Assembly (NCBI RefSeq): GCF_019393635.1 | Contig: NC_057863.1 | Coordinates: 640,885,806-640,949,805, forward strand | DNA length: 64,000 bases | From: Dromiciops gliroides | Lineage: Eukaryota; Chordata; Mammalia; Microbiotheria; Microbiotheriidae | Direction of reading: 5' to 3' | Shown here: piece by piece, positions 24,691-34,982 of the stretch | Numbering within the stretch: the first letter of the stretch is position 1 | Layout: the number at the start of each line of letters is the position of its first letter | The notes under the pieces: model-generated | Told to the model about the DNA's origin: nothing | Seen by the model: the letters and a program-made list of their open reading frames with translations, nothing else | Database searches by the model: none | Made by a program: the position numbers and the translations under genes

Positions 24691-25544
24691 CATAGAAAAG
24701 CCCTTATTTTCTGGGGATCACTAATGGGAGATAGGACCACAATTAATAAGCTTCTAGCTGAGCAGTGTGTGGCTTAGGGGTGGGGTGGGGATGGGTGGGG
24801 AGTAACTTTCCCCCATCTTCTACCTCCCCCCCCCCACCTGCCATCTTGGAGATCTTTGAAATGCAAATCCGTTTAGAAAGTTTATCCTGGGAGGTTGGGC
24901 AGGGAGGTGGCTACCTGCCACCAGGTACCATATGGCCATTGCAAGCACACTCAAAGCCAGCTTCTGCTACAAAGACCATTCGCTCAAGGACGACAGAGAG
25001 GGTAGCACTCTTGCCCTCTCGCTCCTCCCCCCCCCCCGCCCCGCCCACCACACCAAACATTACTGAGGGGCTTTGAATGGTCTCTCGGCTCTATAACCAT
25101 CCACTCTGTGATCTGCTTGGTGGATGAATGTTACACAAGGTGCTTGGGTAGCAGCCCCTGGGGTGAGGACGAGTGGGCAAGAGCCTTCCAGTTCTGTCTC
25201 TTGCTCACAGCTTCTGGGGTACTACTGCTCCCTGCCAAAAAAAAAAAAAAAAAAGATCTGACATCAAGCATCTCTCCCTGTCTCCTCTTGCTGGACCAAT
25301 TCCCCTTCCTCCTCCTTCCAGGAAGTTACCAAGCTGAGTTGGTGACAGGATCAAATCCATGGCAACCGCTCTGCCAAGGCTCCATCCTACAGTGAAGTCA
25401 TGAGCAGCCCTGGAGGGAGGAGGTGCCCAGGTCCTCATCCCCTCCCCGCCCCCCATCTGCCATCTATTCCAAGAACAGGGAGAGGAAGATGGGAAATGGC
25501 TGTTCACATCAGCATGTTACTTGGGTCGGAGATTGAAAATGGAA

Positions 25545-25690
25545 GGGGCTCTAAAGGTCACTTAACCCACCCCTTTCATTTCACAGACTGAAGCCTAGGA
25601 GGAAGTCATGGGCCCAAGGTCACCCCAGTGGCCAGTGACAGAATCCTGGTCCTCTGACTCCGAGTCTGCTGGTTTTTCTACTGTGAAGCT
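25545..25690 (-). mobile_element. MIR-type relic
   Basis: 'cacccctttcatttcacagactgaagcctaggaggaagtcatgggcccaaggtcac' is a reverse-strand MIR core. Confidence 0.6.
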
Positions 25691-25692
25691 CT

Positions 25693-25741
25693 TCCCCAGC
25701 CATCCCCAGCCATCCCCAGCCATCCCCAGCCATCCCCAGCC
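25693..25741. repeat. 10-bp tandem repeat (CATCCCCAGC)
   Basis: Four perfect CATCCCCAGC units (25701-25740) preceded by one variant unit, CTTCCCCAGC. Confidence 0.95.
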
Positions 25742-25949
25742 TTGTGAATCTCTGCATCATTCAGACCTCTTCAGATACTTCAAAGCCAAGTTACTTTGGA
25801 ATGGGCATCAGCTAGAGCTTGGCAAGGCAGGGAACAATGCTAGCAGCAGCTTTGGCTCCCAAACCAATCTGCTTTCCATGGACTTGCAGCTCTTACCTCA
25901 CAGAGGAGGATTTAGCTCAGCCAGGCTTAGCTAGCAGATGGACTCACCC

Positions 25950-25950
<1 letters not shown>

Positions 25951-26018
<68 letters not shown>

Positions 26019-26489
26019 TCCCTCCCTCCATCCTTCCTCTCTCTAACTACCTCCTTCCACCCTCCCTCCCCCCTCTCCATCTTCTTCTCCTATCCCTCTT
26101 CCTTTCTTTCCCTCCTCTCAATCTTTCTCCTCCTGCTCCTTTTCCTTCCCTCCTTTTTTCTCCCTCCATCCCTCTCCTCACTCTCTCCCTCCTTCTCTCT
26201 TTTTCTCTCTCCCTCTATTTTCCTTTCCCTCCATCCTTTCTCTTTCTCTCCCTATCTCCTTCCCCCTCTCACTTCTCTCACAATCTTCTTTTTCTATCTT
26301 TCTCTTTCCTTCCCTCCTCTCAGTCTCTTTCTCTTCCTACTCCTTCCCCTTCTCTCCTCTCTCCCTCCATTCCCCCTCCCTCTCCCTTCTATCCTCTCTC
26401 TCTATCCTTTTCTCCCTCTTTTCCTTCCCCTCCCTCCCTCTCCATTCCTTTCTCCATCTCCATCTCCCTTTCCCTCTCCCTTTCAGTCT
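25951..26489. repeat. Long (TC)n and polypyrimidine tract
   Basis: A pure (CT)n run of about 60 bp, then roughly 480 bp of almost uninterrupted pyrimidines (TCCC/TTCC/CTCT mixtures). The 223-codon open frame across it (Ser/Leu/Pro only) is a low-complexity artefact. Confidence 0.95.
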
Positions 26490-26490
26490 C

Positions 26491-26525
<35 letters not shown>

Positions 26526-26533
26526 TTGTGTGT
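26490..26533. repeat. (TG)n microsatellite
   Basis: About 14 TG units directly abutting the pyrimidine tract, then TATG/TATTTG variants. Confidence 0.95.
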
Positions 26534-27152
26534 ATCAGGCTTACATGGCACTTATGGGAAGCACTCAGAGGGCACTACCATTAGCCTAGAAATTTTATTG
26601 GACTGGTAACAAGCTCATGTAATTGGGGACTGGGTTCCACTTTTACTGACCCAACTGAACAAAGACTTGGCCCTGGGAGTCTATGAATCATCACTAGGTG
26701 CACAGTCATGCCTGACCACATAGCATGAGCAGACTGCAAGAGACAAGATGGTGGGAGAGGTTCCCTAGAACAAAGGATAGGTGCTGGAACCCATTGTCTG
26801 GAACAAGGCTTCAGCACAAAAAGCTAAGTCCACAAATCACCTTCACAGGCACATGGATGTTGAGCTCAAGAGGCCCTTGGAAGTTTGCCCTAGAAAATTT
26901 TCATACTAGAAGAGACCTGCCAACATCAGAGGTCAGGACTTTGAAAGCTGAGAGAGCTAGCTAACACCGTGATTGACAGCACAAGGAACCAATGGGATTT
27001 GAATGGGCTAAAGCTCTTTCCCTCTCTCCTTGAAGGGTCAAATCAAATGTCATCAAATCCGATTGGAATCAATATCAAATCTTTCGCTTAGGTACCAAAA
27101 CCCAGCTTCACAAGGATAAGATGGTGGAGGTGTGGCTAGACAGCTGTTATTC

Positions 27153-27315
27153 TGGGTTTTTTTGTTTGTTTTTGGTTTTTTGTGGAGATGAGGGTTAAGT
27201 GACTTGCCCAGGGTCACACAGCTAGTTAAGTGTCAAGTGTCTGAGACTGGATTTGAACTCAGGTCCTCCTGAATCCAAGACTGGTGCTTTATCCACTGCG
27301 CCACCTAGCTGCCCA
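27153..27315 (-). mobile_element. Marsupial tRNA-derived SINE in L3/CR1, perfect TSD
   Basis: Reverse-strand full-length copy with a T/G-rich tail, flanked by identical ACAGCTGTTATTC at 27140-27152 and 27316-27328. Confidence 0.95.
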
Positions 27316-27434
27316 ACAGCTGTTATTCCGAAAAAGATAAGGGGAGTTTAGTCAGCTGCTCAATGGGAGTCAATCACATAACCGGGCAGCTACAGAATCA
27401 AATTCAGTTTTGGTCTACTTTAAGAGAGACATCA

Positions 27435-27590
27435 GGGCAGCTAGGTGGCGCAGTGGATAGAGCACCAGCCCTGGAGTCAGGAGTACCTGGGTTCAAATCA
27501 AATTCAGACACTTAACACTTACTAGCTGTGTGACCCTGGGCAAGTCACTTGACCCCAATTGCCTCACTAAAAAAAAAAAAAATTAAAAAA
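27435..27590 (+). mobile_element. Marsupial tRNA-derived SINE in L3/CR1, perfect TSD
   Basis: Forward full-length copy flanked by identical AAGAGAGACATCA at 27422-27434 and 27591-27603, 110 bp from the preceding SINE. Confidence 0.95.
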
Positions 27591-28032
27591 AAGAGAGACA
27601 TCACTTCCAGCCATGGGGAGGAGACAGTCCCGCAGCATTTTGGCTTCATCGAGCCACACCTGGAGCATTCAGAGTTCGGGTCTGGGCATTGTGATTTGAG
27701 AAGGATGATGATGAACTGGCGGGTGTCTAGAGGACACCGACTGGAATGGTGAAGGGTGCCAACATGTGGGCATGTCTGTCTTGGAGAAAAACTTGGGGGT
27801 CATATGGTCACTGTCCTCATGTATTTAAGGGGCTGTTATGAGAAGTAGGGAGTGGCCTTGTCCTGCTTGACCACAGGAGGCAGAACCAGGAGCCAAAGTG
27901 GGGTGGGAGCAGGTACAAAGAGGCAGATTTTGCCTTGAGATCAGAAAGAGCCTGCTAACCATTAGTGCTGACCATAGGTAGAATAGGCTGCCTTGAAAGG
28001 GAGTGGATTCTCCCTCCTTGGAGTCTTCTGGC

Positions 28033-28245
28033 CAAGCACTGGGCTTGGAATCAGGAAGACTCATCTTCTTGAGTTCAAATCCAGACTCAGACACTTATTA
28101 ACTCTGTGACCCTGGGCAAGTCACTTAACCCTGTTTGTCTCAGTTTCCTCATCTGTAAAATGAGCTGGAGAAGGAAATGGTAAACTACTTTGCCAAGAAA
28201 ACCCTGAATGGAGTCATGGAGAGTCAGACAACACAATAATAATAA
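28033..28245 (+). mobile_element. Second marsupial SINE family, forward
   Basis: tRNA-like head ('gggcttggaatcaggaagac', GAGTTCAAATC) then 'ctcatctgtaaaatgagctggagaaggaaatggtaaactactttgccaagaaaaccctgaatgg'. Confidence 0.88.
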
Positions 28246-28414
28246 CAATAGTCTTAGCTAAGAATGGAGTTCACCTAGCAATGGTCCATGAAAATATATT
28301 TGCTTGGAGTTTTGAAAATTTGATCAAAAGTGCAGAAACTGAAGAGGGGAGTAGAGAAAGAAAACTATCCTCACAGATCTGCCAAGGCAGATGCCATAAG
28401 AGTCTAAATCTACT

Positions 28415-28560
28415 TCTGGACGAAACCTCAGAGGCAATCAAATCCAACCTCCTCATTTCACACGTGAGAAAACTGAAACCCAGGTGACTTGTCCAAGGTG
28501 ACACAGGCAGTAAGCATCAGAAAGAGGATTTGAACGCAGGTCTTCTACCACTCAGGACAC
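28415..28560 (-). mobile_element. MIR-type relic
   Basis: 'cctcatttcacacgtgagaaaactgaaacccaggtgacttgtccaaggtgacacaggcag' is a clear reverse-strand core. Confidence 0.7.
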
Positions 28561-28829
28561 CACTGTAATAACTCAACAACAAAGATGGAAGACAGAGTAG
28601 ATAACATAAGATGAATACCATGAATACGAAAGGGAAACACTTGCTATAAGAACTGAGCACCAAAGTTCAATATGAAATAATAAATGGAGATGATATTATC
28701 AAGTATTTGGCAAACCCTAAAATACTCTGCAAAAGCTAGCTACCACTATTATTATCACCATCACCACCACCACCATTAAAATGAACAGAAAGTGGTTGTT
28801 CAATTCCATTTGGCAAGCATTTATTCAGT

Positions 28830-28975
28830 CCCAAATGGGGTCACAAAGAGTCCAACAAGATTGGGAACAAAGACTCAACAACAACAACAACGTTCAGTCC
28901 CTACTATATGTCAGGTGCTGTGGGAGACAAAGACAAAACAGCCTCTGACCTCAAGGAGCTTAAAGAAAAATGATA
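28830..28975 (+). mobile_element. Composite of second-SINE tail and old dispersed repeat
   Basis: 'ccaaatggggtcacaaagagtccaacaag' followed by ACAACAACAACAA is the 3' end of the second SINE family. 'tcaggtgctgtgggagacaaagacaaaac' and 'ctcaaggagctta' then belong to the dispersed repeat noted at 2270. Confidence 0.6.
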
Positions 28976-28977
28976 GG

Positions 28978-29150
28978 GAGACAGCTAGGTGGCGCAGTGG
29001 ATAAAGCGTAGGCCCTGGATTCAGGAGGACCTGAGTTCAAATCCAGCCTTGAAAACTTGACACTTACTAACTGTGTGACCCTGGGCAAGTCACTTAACCC
29101 TCATTGCCCCCCCCCCAAAAAAAAAAGAAAAAAAAGAAAAATTACAAAGA
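28978..29150 (+). mobile_element. Marsupial tRNA-derived SINE
   Basis: Full-length forward copy from ACAGCTAGGTGGCGCAGTGG to an A-rich tail. Confidence 0.93.
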
Positions 29151-29359
29151 CAACTAAAAATGGCTTTGTTTGGCTGGATTGATGGTGAGTGTTCCTCAGA
29201 GTAGATTGAACAAGGAGAGCAAATGTTAGAGAGAAGGCAAAATTACTCAAATCTTGATTTGCTCCTTTTTTTCTACCAAGAAAAATTATCTTTAGGCTGA
29301 TAAATATAAAATAAAATCACTAACAGGCATTTGCAATGCAAGATAAATTTTGTTTCATC

Positions 29360-29608
29360 ATTTTTCAGGCATGTCATGTTCAATTCTTCATGATCCCACT
29401 TGGGATTTTCTTGGCAAAGATATAGGAGTAGTTTGCTATTTCCTTTACCATTCCATTTTACAGATAAGGAAACTGAGGCAAACAGGGTGAAGTGACTTGC
29501 CCAGGGTCACACAGCTAATGTCTGGGGCCAGATTTGAACTCAAGAAGATGAGTCTTCCTGACTCCAGGCCAGGGCACTCCATCCACTATAGCACCACCTA
29601 GCTGCCCC
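29360..29608 (-). mobile_element. Second marsupial SINE family, reverse
   Basis: 'ggcatgtcatgttcaattcttcatgatcccacttgggattttcttggcaaagatatagg' through to 'ctatagcaccacctagctgcccc', the complement of the tRNA-like head. Confidence 0.88.
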
Positions 29609-29796
29609 TCCTAAATTAGGAGATGATAATAGAGCATCTCACTGACCTAAGTCTAAACCATAGCCCTAGATGGAAAACATCCAAGGATCCCAGAGCTGGT
29701 GAATCTGATTGCTCAAAACCACCGGGTGACTTTTGTAAAGTTGTGGAGAATGGAAGACATGTGGCACGACTGAAGTTCAGCAAATGTCCTGATTTT

Positions 29797-29917
29797 TTTT
29801 GGTGAGGCAATTGGGGTTAAGTGACTTGCCCAGGGCCACACAGCTAATAAGTGTTAAGTGTCTGAGGCCGGATTTGAACTCAGGTCCTCCTAACTCCAGA
29901 GCTGGTGCTCTATCCCT
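29797..29917 (-). mobile_element. Marsupial tRNA-derived SINE in L3/CR1
   Basis: Reverse-strand copy, interrupted at its head end (CTCTAT) by the next SINE. The flanking CCTGATTTTTT before and CCTGATTTTTT after look like its target-site duplication. Confidence 0.88.
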
Positions 29918-29924
29918 GATTTTT

Positions 29925-30003
29925 TTTTTTTTTTAGTGAGGCAATTGGGGTTAAGTGACTTGCCCAGGGTCACACAGCTAGTAAGTGTTAAGTGTCTGAG
30001 GCT
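29925..30003 (-). mobile_element. 5'-truncated SINE inserted at the edge of another SINE
   Basis: Carries only the 3' 80 bp of the family and is flanked by CTATCCCTGATTTTTT copies on both sides (about 29910-29925 and 30004-30019). The truncation and duplication show a second, later insertion next to the first. Confidence 0.8.
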
Positions 30004-30688
30004 ATCCCTGATTTTTTAAAAGGAGAAAGGATGGGCTTTGCAAATTGTGACATTGTGACATTGTCTTTGATTCTTCATGAAATTCTAGAAGGTGCATAAA
30101 ATTAAAGGGATGCTTTTTGAGCTTTTTGAAAGGGAAGCAATGACCCCCTCAGGGCTAGTATACCCTCACTGAGAACAAACCATACCCTAGGAACCCCATT
30201 TCCTTTTTTGATGGGGCTATTAAGTTAAAAGAAGAGGAGAATGCTATATTTATGATGTATCTGCATTCAAACAAAGCATGTGACAAAAACCCTTATGCTA
30301 TTCTTCTGGACAAGATGGGGAGGTGTGGGCTAGATTAAAATACAATAAAGTTGATTTGGAACGGTTTGAATGATCAGATTATAAAAAGATAGTTGACATC
30401 ATTTTTTTTTTCAGGGAGGTCTCTAGGGATCTGTCCTTGGTTCTGTGTCATTTAACATTTAGATGAAGTCTTGAAGATGACTATGCCATCTCTGCAGAAC
30501 TGGGAAGGATAGCAGCCATGTTGGAATGACAGTCAGCATTCATAAAGATTTCAGCAGGCTATAACTGCGGGCAGAATATAATACAATAAGTGCAATAGGT
30601 ATAAAGGGAAAATGACAGAACATCAATATGGGAAGGGACCTCAAAAGTCATCTACTACAGATTGGACCTGATACAAAAACTGCTCTGG

Positions 30689-30856
30689 GGGGCAGCTAGG
30701 TGGCGCTGCAGTGGATAGAGCACCCACCCTGGAGTCAGGAGGACCTGAGTTCAAATCCGGCCTCAGACCCTTGACATTTACTAGCTGTGTGACCCTGGGC
30801 AAGTCACTTAATCCCAATTGCCTCACTAAAAAAAAAGAAAAAAGAAAAAAGAAAAC
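30689..30856 (+). mobile_element. Marsupial tRNA-derived SINE
   Basis: Forward copy of the GGCGCTGCAGTGGATAGAGC subtype, with the A-rich tail (AAAAAAGAAAAAAG). Flanked by AAAACTGCT repeats. Confidence 0.93.
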
Positions 30857-30866
30857 TGCTGGGAGG

Positions 30867-31012
30867 GGGCAGCTAGGTGGCGCTGCAGTGAATAAAGCAC
30901 CCGCCCTGGATTCAGGAAGACCTGAATTCAAATGCAACCTCAAACACTTGACACTTACTATCTGTGTGACTCTGGGCAAGTCACTTAACCCTCATTTCCC
31001 CCCAAAAAACCA
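30867..31012 (+). mobile_element. Marsupial tRNA-derived SINE (tandem neighbour)
   Basis: Second forward copy, about 10 bp after the first, of the same GCTGCAGTG subtype but more diverged. Two separate insertions are likelier than one duplication, because their internal differences are many. Confidence 0.92.
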
Positions 31013-31084
31013 AACCACTCTGTAACAACCCCATCAAGTGACCATCCTTCCTTCCTTCCTTCCCTTGGAATCCTCAAGTGAGAG

Positions 31085-31560
31085 AGAACACACTGCTTAA
31101 CTCCTAGGGTCCATTTTTGGATAATCTAATTGTTCCAAAGGTTTTCCTTACATGGAGCCTAAATCTGCCTCTCAGTAACTTCCAGGGGCCCCCACTGCTC
31201 CAAGTTCTACCCTCTTAGACCAAACAGAACAAATCAAATCTTTCTTCCATCAAACAACCCTTTGTATACTCTAAGATAGCTCTCATGCCCTGCCCCACCC
31301 TCCAGATCTTATCTTCTTTTTTTTTTTTTGTGAGGCAATTGGGGTTAAGTGACTTGCCCAGGGTCACACAGCTAGTAAATGTCAAGGGTCTGAGGTCAGA
31401 TTTGAACTCAGGTACTCCTGAATCCAGGGCCAGTGCTTTATCCACTGTGCCACCTAGCTGCCCCAAGATATTATCTTCTTAAGACTAAACATTCCGACTT
31501 CCCTCAAAGAAAATTGAACCCATTACACAGAAGCCCAGAGCTTCAGCTCTGAGTCACAGG
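31085..31560 (-). mobile_element. CR1/L3-like LINE relic, split by a SINE
   Basis: 'catggagcctaaatctgcctctcagtaacttcc', 'taccctcttagaccaaacagaacaaatcaaatctttcttccatc' and 'actctaagatagctctcatgccc' match the reverse complement of the CR1-type region also seen at 610 and 59670. Confidence 0.6.
31319..31465 (-). mobile_element. Marsupial tRNA-derived SINE in CR1/L3 relic
   Basis: Reverse-strand full-length copy flanked by AGATCTTATCTTCTT (31304-31318) and AGATATTATCTTCTT (31466-31480), one mismatch in 15. Confidence 0.95.
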
Positions 31561-32179
31561 TTCCATTCTGTAGGCAGCTTGCTAATCAGATTCTCTTTGC
31601 TTCATGCTCCTAGATAAGACCCCCACACACACACACCCCGTGAGAATTTTAGGATTTGGTTTATTTTATTCTTACTTAGGGTTTAACCTGCGGAAAAGTC
31701 TCATTTTGGCTCTCATCTAGGTTTACACAACAGAAAAGATCATTAGGTCCCATGAAAGCACTCTGGCTAACATAACATCAAATATAGGACAGGCTTTATT
31801 TAACCTAACCAAAAAGATGCACAGGACTTGCACCAGTAGCCATAAACAATCCCCTACCTTCTCCAGTGAGTCCCCGCTCCAGGATAAGAAGATTCTCTTG
31901 TTTTACATGAGTATCCCTCATTCTCCCAAGGGAAAAGCACTAAATGCCAATAGAGAGTTGATATTCTCTTCTCCTTTTGGACCTGTATGGTCTTTATTAT
32001 TCACAGTACCAAAGAATAACAGGGTTTGGTTTTTTTGCTTTTCCACATCATGTTTTAGTCTTTTGCTATTTTTAGCTCCAGGTCCAGAAAGGTCCAGGAA
32101 TTCAGAGCATTCCAGACATTCATTTATTAAGCATCACTTCATCCTAGGCACTGGCCTAAGTGATGGGGATTTTTGTATT

Positions 32180-32400
32180 GGTCAGTCATTTCAATTGTGT
32201 CAGTCTCCTCATGACTCCATTTGGGGATTTCTTGGCAGAGGTACTGGCGTGGTTTGCCATTTCCTTCTCCAGCTCATTTGACAGTTGAGGAAACTGAGGC
32301 AAACAGGGTGAAGTGACTTGCCTGGGGCCACACAGCTAGTAAGTGTCTGAGGCCAGATTTGAACTCAGGAAGATGAGTTTTCTTGTCTCCAGGCCTGGCA
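32180..32400 (-). mobile_element. Second marsupial SINE family, reverse
   Basis: 'ggtcagtcatttcaattgtgtcagtctcctcatgactccatttggggatttcttggcagaggtactgg' with the usual continuation to 'aggccagatttgaactcaggaagatga'. Confidence 0.88.
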
Positions 32401-32904
32401 CTACAAAGACTAAAGACAAAAACAGTTTGTGCCCTCAAGGAGGTTATAGTCTATGTGGACAGATAAGTACTAAATATATAGGACAGATGGTGCTCCTTTC
32501 TGATCTGGATAAAAGAGCATAATGCTGTCTTGTCTGAGCCAAGGGAATAGACTTTTAAGAACTTTGCAGGCTTCGGGTTTCTATTTGGCTAAAGGAGTTA
32601 AACACTTTGCTTTAGCAGCCCAGAAGACAATCAGCCCAATCTCAGAGCCCAGCTGGCTCCACCAGTGAATTCTTGTGCAGACAATTCTTGAAGTGATCAA
32701 AGGACACCAAAGGCCTTTAGTTCAGAGTTGTGAGCTGTCCCAGGCATGTGCATTCCCTCTTCATGTGTCTTTGTAAGTCTGATCCCCCTGTCCTCCATAG
32801 ATACTGTGTATCCTAATGAATGTCCCAAGTTTATGGTGAAATATTATGTTATATTCTTGCCTTGCCTGATTCTGTTTAAGACTTAATTGGGGTGGGGGTG
32901 GGGG

Positions 32905-33054
32905 GAAGTCAGCTAGGTGGCCCAGTGGATAGAGCACTGGCCCTGGAGTCAGGAGGACCTGAGTTCAAATCTGCCCTCAGACACTTAACAATTACTAGCT
33001 GTGTGACCCTGGGCAAGTCACTTAACTCCAATTGCCTCACCAAAAAAAAAAAAA
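32905..33054 (+). mobile_element. Marsupial tRNA-derived SINE
   Basis: Forward copy from GTCAGCTAGGTGGCCCAGTG to a 14-A tail. AAGACTTAAT occurs on both sides as a short duplication. Confidence 0.93.
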
Positions 33055-33069
33055 AAGACTTAATGGTGG

Positions 33070-33228
33070 GGATAGCTAGGTGGTGCAGTTGCAGTGGATA
33101 AAGCACCAGTCCTGGATTCAGGAGGACATGAGTTCAAATCCAACCCCCAAAACACTTGACACTAGCTGTGTGACCCTGGGCAAATCACTTAGCCTTCATT
33201 GTCCCTGCCCCCCACCCCCCAAAAAAGA
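33070..33228 (+). mobile_element. Marsupial tRNA-derived SINE (tandem neighbour)
   Basis: Forward copy with a GGTGCAGTTGCAGTGG head variant and a C-rich insertion before the A tail. Confidence 0.92.
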
Positions 33229-33409
33229 CTCAATAATAATTTTTTTTTTATTTGTCAGGAGATATGATGTGAGTAGAAGGAGTGTATTTCCCCAACAAGG
33301 TTATCCCAGAAACCCCATGGGAATGTACTATAACAACGTGGATACCTTCCTCCCTGGACCTGTCAATGGGAGTGAAGGGTGAATGAACAAACCAGTTGAC
33401 CAGTTGAGA

Positions 33410-33472
33410 GAGAGAGAGAGAGAGAGTGAGAGAGGAAGAGGGAGGGAGGGAGGGAGGGAGAGAGAGAGAGGC
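33410..33472. repeat. (GA)n / (GGGA)n tract
   Basis: Pure purine stretch of GAGAGA and GGGAGGGA units. Confidence 0.95.
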
Positions 33473-33649
33473 CATCTCTGGGGCTGTGTGCTTTCCTGGA
33501 AGGGTCACATGAATGTTCAATTTTCCCTCTAGGAAAGTGAAAATGAGTCTCAATGTAGTTTCTCTCTCTCTCTCTCTTTCTCTCTCTGTGTCTCCCTGCC
33601 CCTCTTTTCAGTTAGTACAGGGGATAAAAAAAGGGGAATGGGGGGGGGA

Positions 33650-33935
33650 GGGAAAGCATTTATTAAGCACCTACTTTATAAATATGACCACATTTGATCC
33701 TCACAGTAACCCTGGGAGGTGGGTGATTATTATTATTATCCTATCTTACTATTGAGGAAACTGAATCAGAGAGGTTAAATGACTTGCCCAGAGTCACACA
33801 GCTAGGATGGATCTTAGGCTGAATTTGAATTCAGATTGATGTAGGAGGCAAAAAAGGGTATTCCATCCCACATCAAGGTCTTCCTGACTCCAGGCCCAGC
33901 ATCCTATCCTTTGTATCACCTAGCTACCTCAAAGA
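33650..33935 (-). mobile_element. CORE-SINE, reverse, near full length
   Basis: 'gcatttattaagcacctactttata', 'tttgatcctcacagtaaccctgggaggtgggtgattattattatta', 'actattgaggaaactgaatcagagaggttaaatgacttgcccagagtcacacagctagg' in the expected order. Confidence 0.8.
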
Positions 33936-34339
33936 TAAAAATAAAGCCAAAAAACAGTCCCTGTTCTCAAGAAGCTCAAAATCTAATGGGGAATAAAACA
34001 TGCAAACAGCTAGGTACAAGCAAGCACAGACAGGATAAATTGGAGATAATGAACAGAGGGAAGGCTATACCTAAGGGTATGAACTAGAGAATCATTTTTC
34101 AGCCAGTCATCACCAGTGTGGAATCAGTGGAGGCAAGAAGTGCCCAGGATGAGCTAAAGAATTCACACCTTATCAAGGTTCCCATCATCTATGGGGGGGG
34201 GGCGGGTAAAGGGTCCTATCAGTGGAGCAGCAGGGACCCAGGACAATGCCAGGGCAGACCTACTACACCCCCCACTGACAAGCATCCAGCAGAGATTTAA
34301 CCTTGAGCCAGTGTAAACTCCCCCATCAAGAATGCACTG

Positions 34340-34507
34340 AGCGGCATCTAGGTGGCACTGCAGTGGATAAAGCACTGGCCCTGGATTCAGGAGGACCTGA
34401 GTTCAAATCTGGCCTCAGACACTTGACACTTACTAGCTGTGTGATCCTGGGCAAGTCACTTAACCCTCATTGCCCTGCAAAATAGAATAATAATTATTAT
34501 TATTATG
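34340..34507 (+). mobile_element. Marsupial tRNA-derived SINE, perfect TSD
   Basis: Full-length GGCACTGCAGTGG subtype flanked by identical CAAGAATGCACTG at 34327-34339 and 34508-34520. Confidence 0.95.
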
Positions 34508-34679
34508 CAAGAATGCACTGGGATTTCAGTCAGTCCATCAAGAAGTGGCCTAATTGCTTTGTGTAAGGTGCTAAAATTCTAGCTATACTATCTAAAATCT
34601 AATGAGTGGTCGCTAATAAATTATAAGGTTTAGCAAGAGTATTTAAGTGTATACGTATTTATTAAAGAGCATTAGGATC

Positions 34680-34846
34680 GGGGGTGGCTAGGTGGCGCAG
34701 TGGATAAAGCACTGGCCCTGGATTCAGGAGTACCTGAGTTCAAATCCGGCCTCAGACACTTGACACTTACTAGCTGTGTGACCCTGGGCAAGTCACTTAA
34801 CCCCCATTGCCCCACAAAAAAAATTAAAAAATTAAAAAATTAAAAT
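34680..34846 (+). mobile_element. Marsupial tRNA-derived SINE inside LTR A, perfect TSD
   Basis: Forward full-length copy with a long (ATTAAAAA)n tail, flanked by identical 16-bp AAAGAGCATTAGGATC at 34664-34679 and 34847-34862. Confidence 0.97.
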
Positions 34847-34982
34847 AAAGAGCATTAGGATCAGAGAAAAAGGTAAAAATCTAACTATTTCTAAGAGACC
34901 CCATCATCTGACCCACCATGGCGAGGTCAGGAACCAAAAGAGGAAAAAGCCCTCCGCCAGCGTCCACTTCCTACTTCGTGTC

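Larger units (their letters stand above)
27045..28032 (+). mobile_element. L3/CR1 LINE fragment with two SINEs inserted
   Basis: Outside the SINEs the order 'ttaggtaccaaaacccagcttcacaaggataagatggtggaggtgtggctagaca', 'cagctgttattccgaaaaagat', 'ctggagcattcagagttcgggtctgggcattgtgatttgagaagg' and 'aggcagattttgccttgagatcagaaag' matches the 3' third of a CR1/L3 LINE as I recall it. No open reading frame survives. Confidence 0.65.
29612..30660 (+). mobile_element. L3/CR1 LINE fragment with reverse-transcriptase relic
   Basis: 'ccccatttccttttttgatggggctattaagtt', 'tgtatctgcattcaaacaaagcatgtgacaaaaacccttatgctattcttctggacaagatgggg' and 'agggatctgtccttggttctgtgtcatttaacatttagatgaagtc' fit the palm region of a CR1-type reverse transcriptase in decayed form. 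Stops and frameshifts break it, so it is a dead copy. Two SINEs sit inside it. Confidence 0.7.

Noticed and set aside
25938..26609. 223-codon open frame on the + strand
   Set aside because: Made of Ser, Leu, Pro and Phe from the polypyrimidine tract; low-complexity artefact.
30711..31025. Open frames containing repeated peptide blocks such as PEFKSGLRHLTLTSCVTLGKS
   Set aside because: The same peptide recurs at every forward SINE. It is the SINE translated in one frame, not a protein family.
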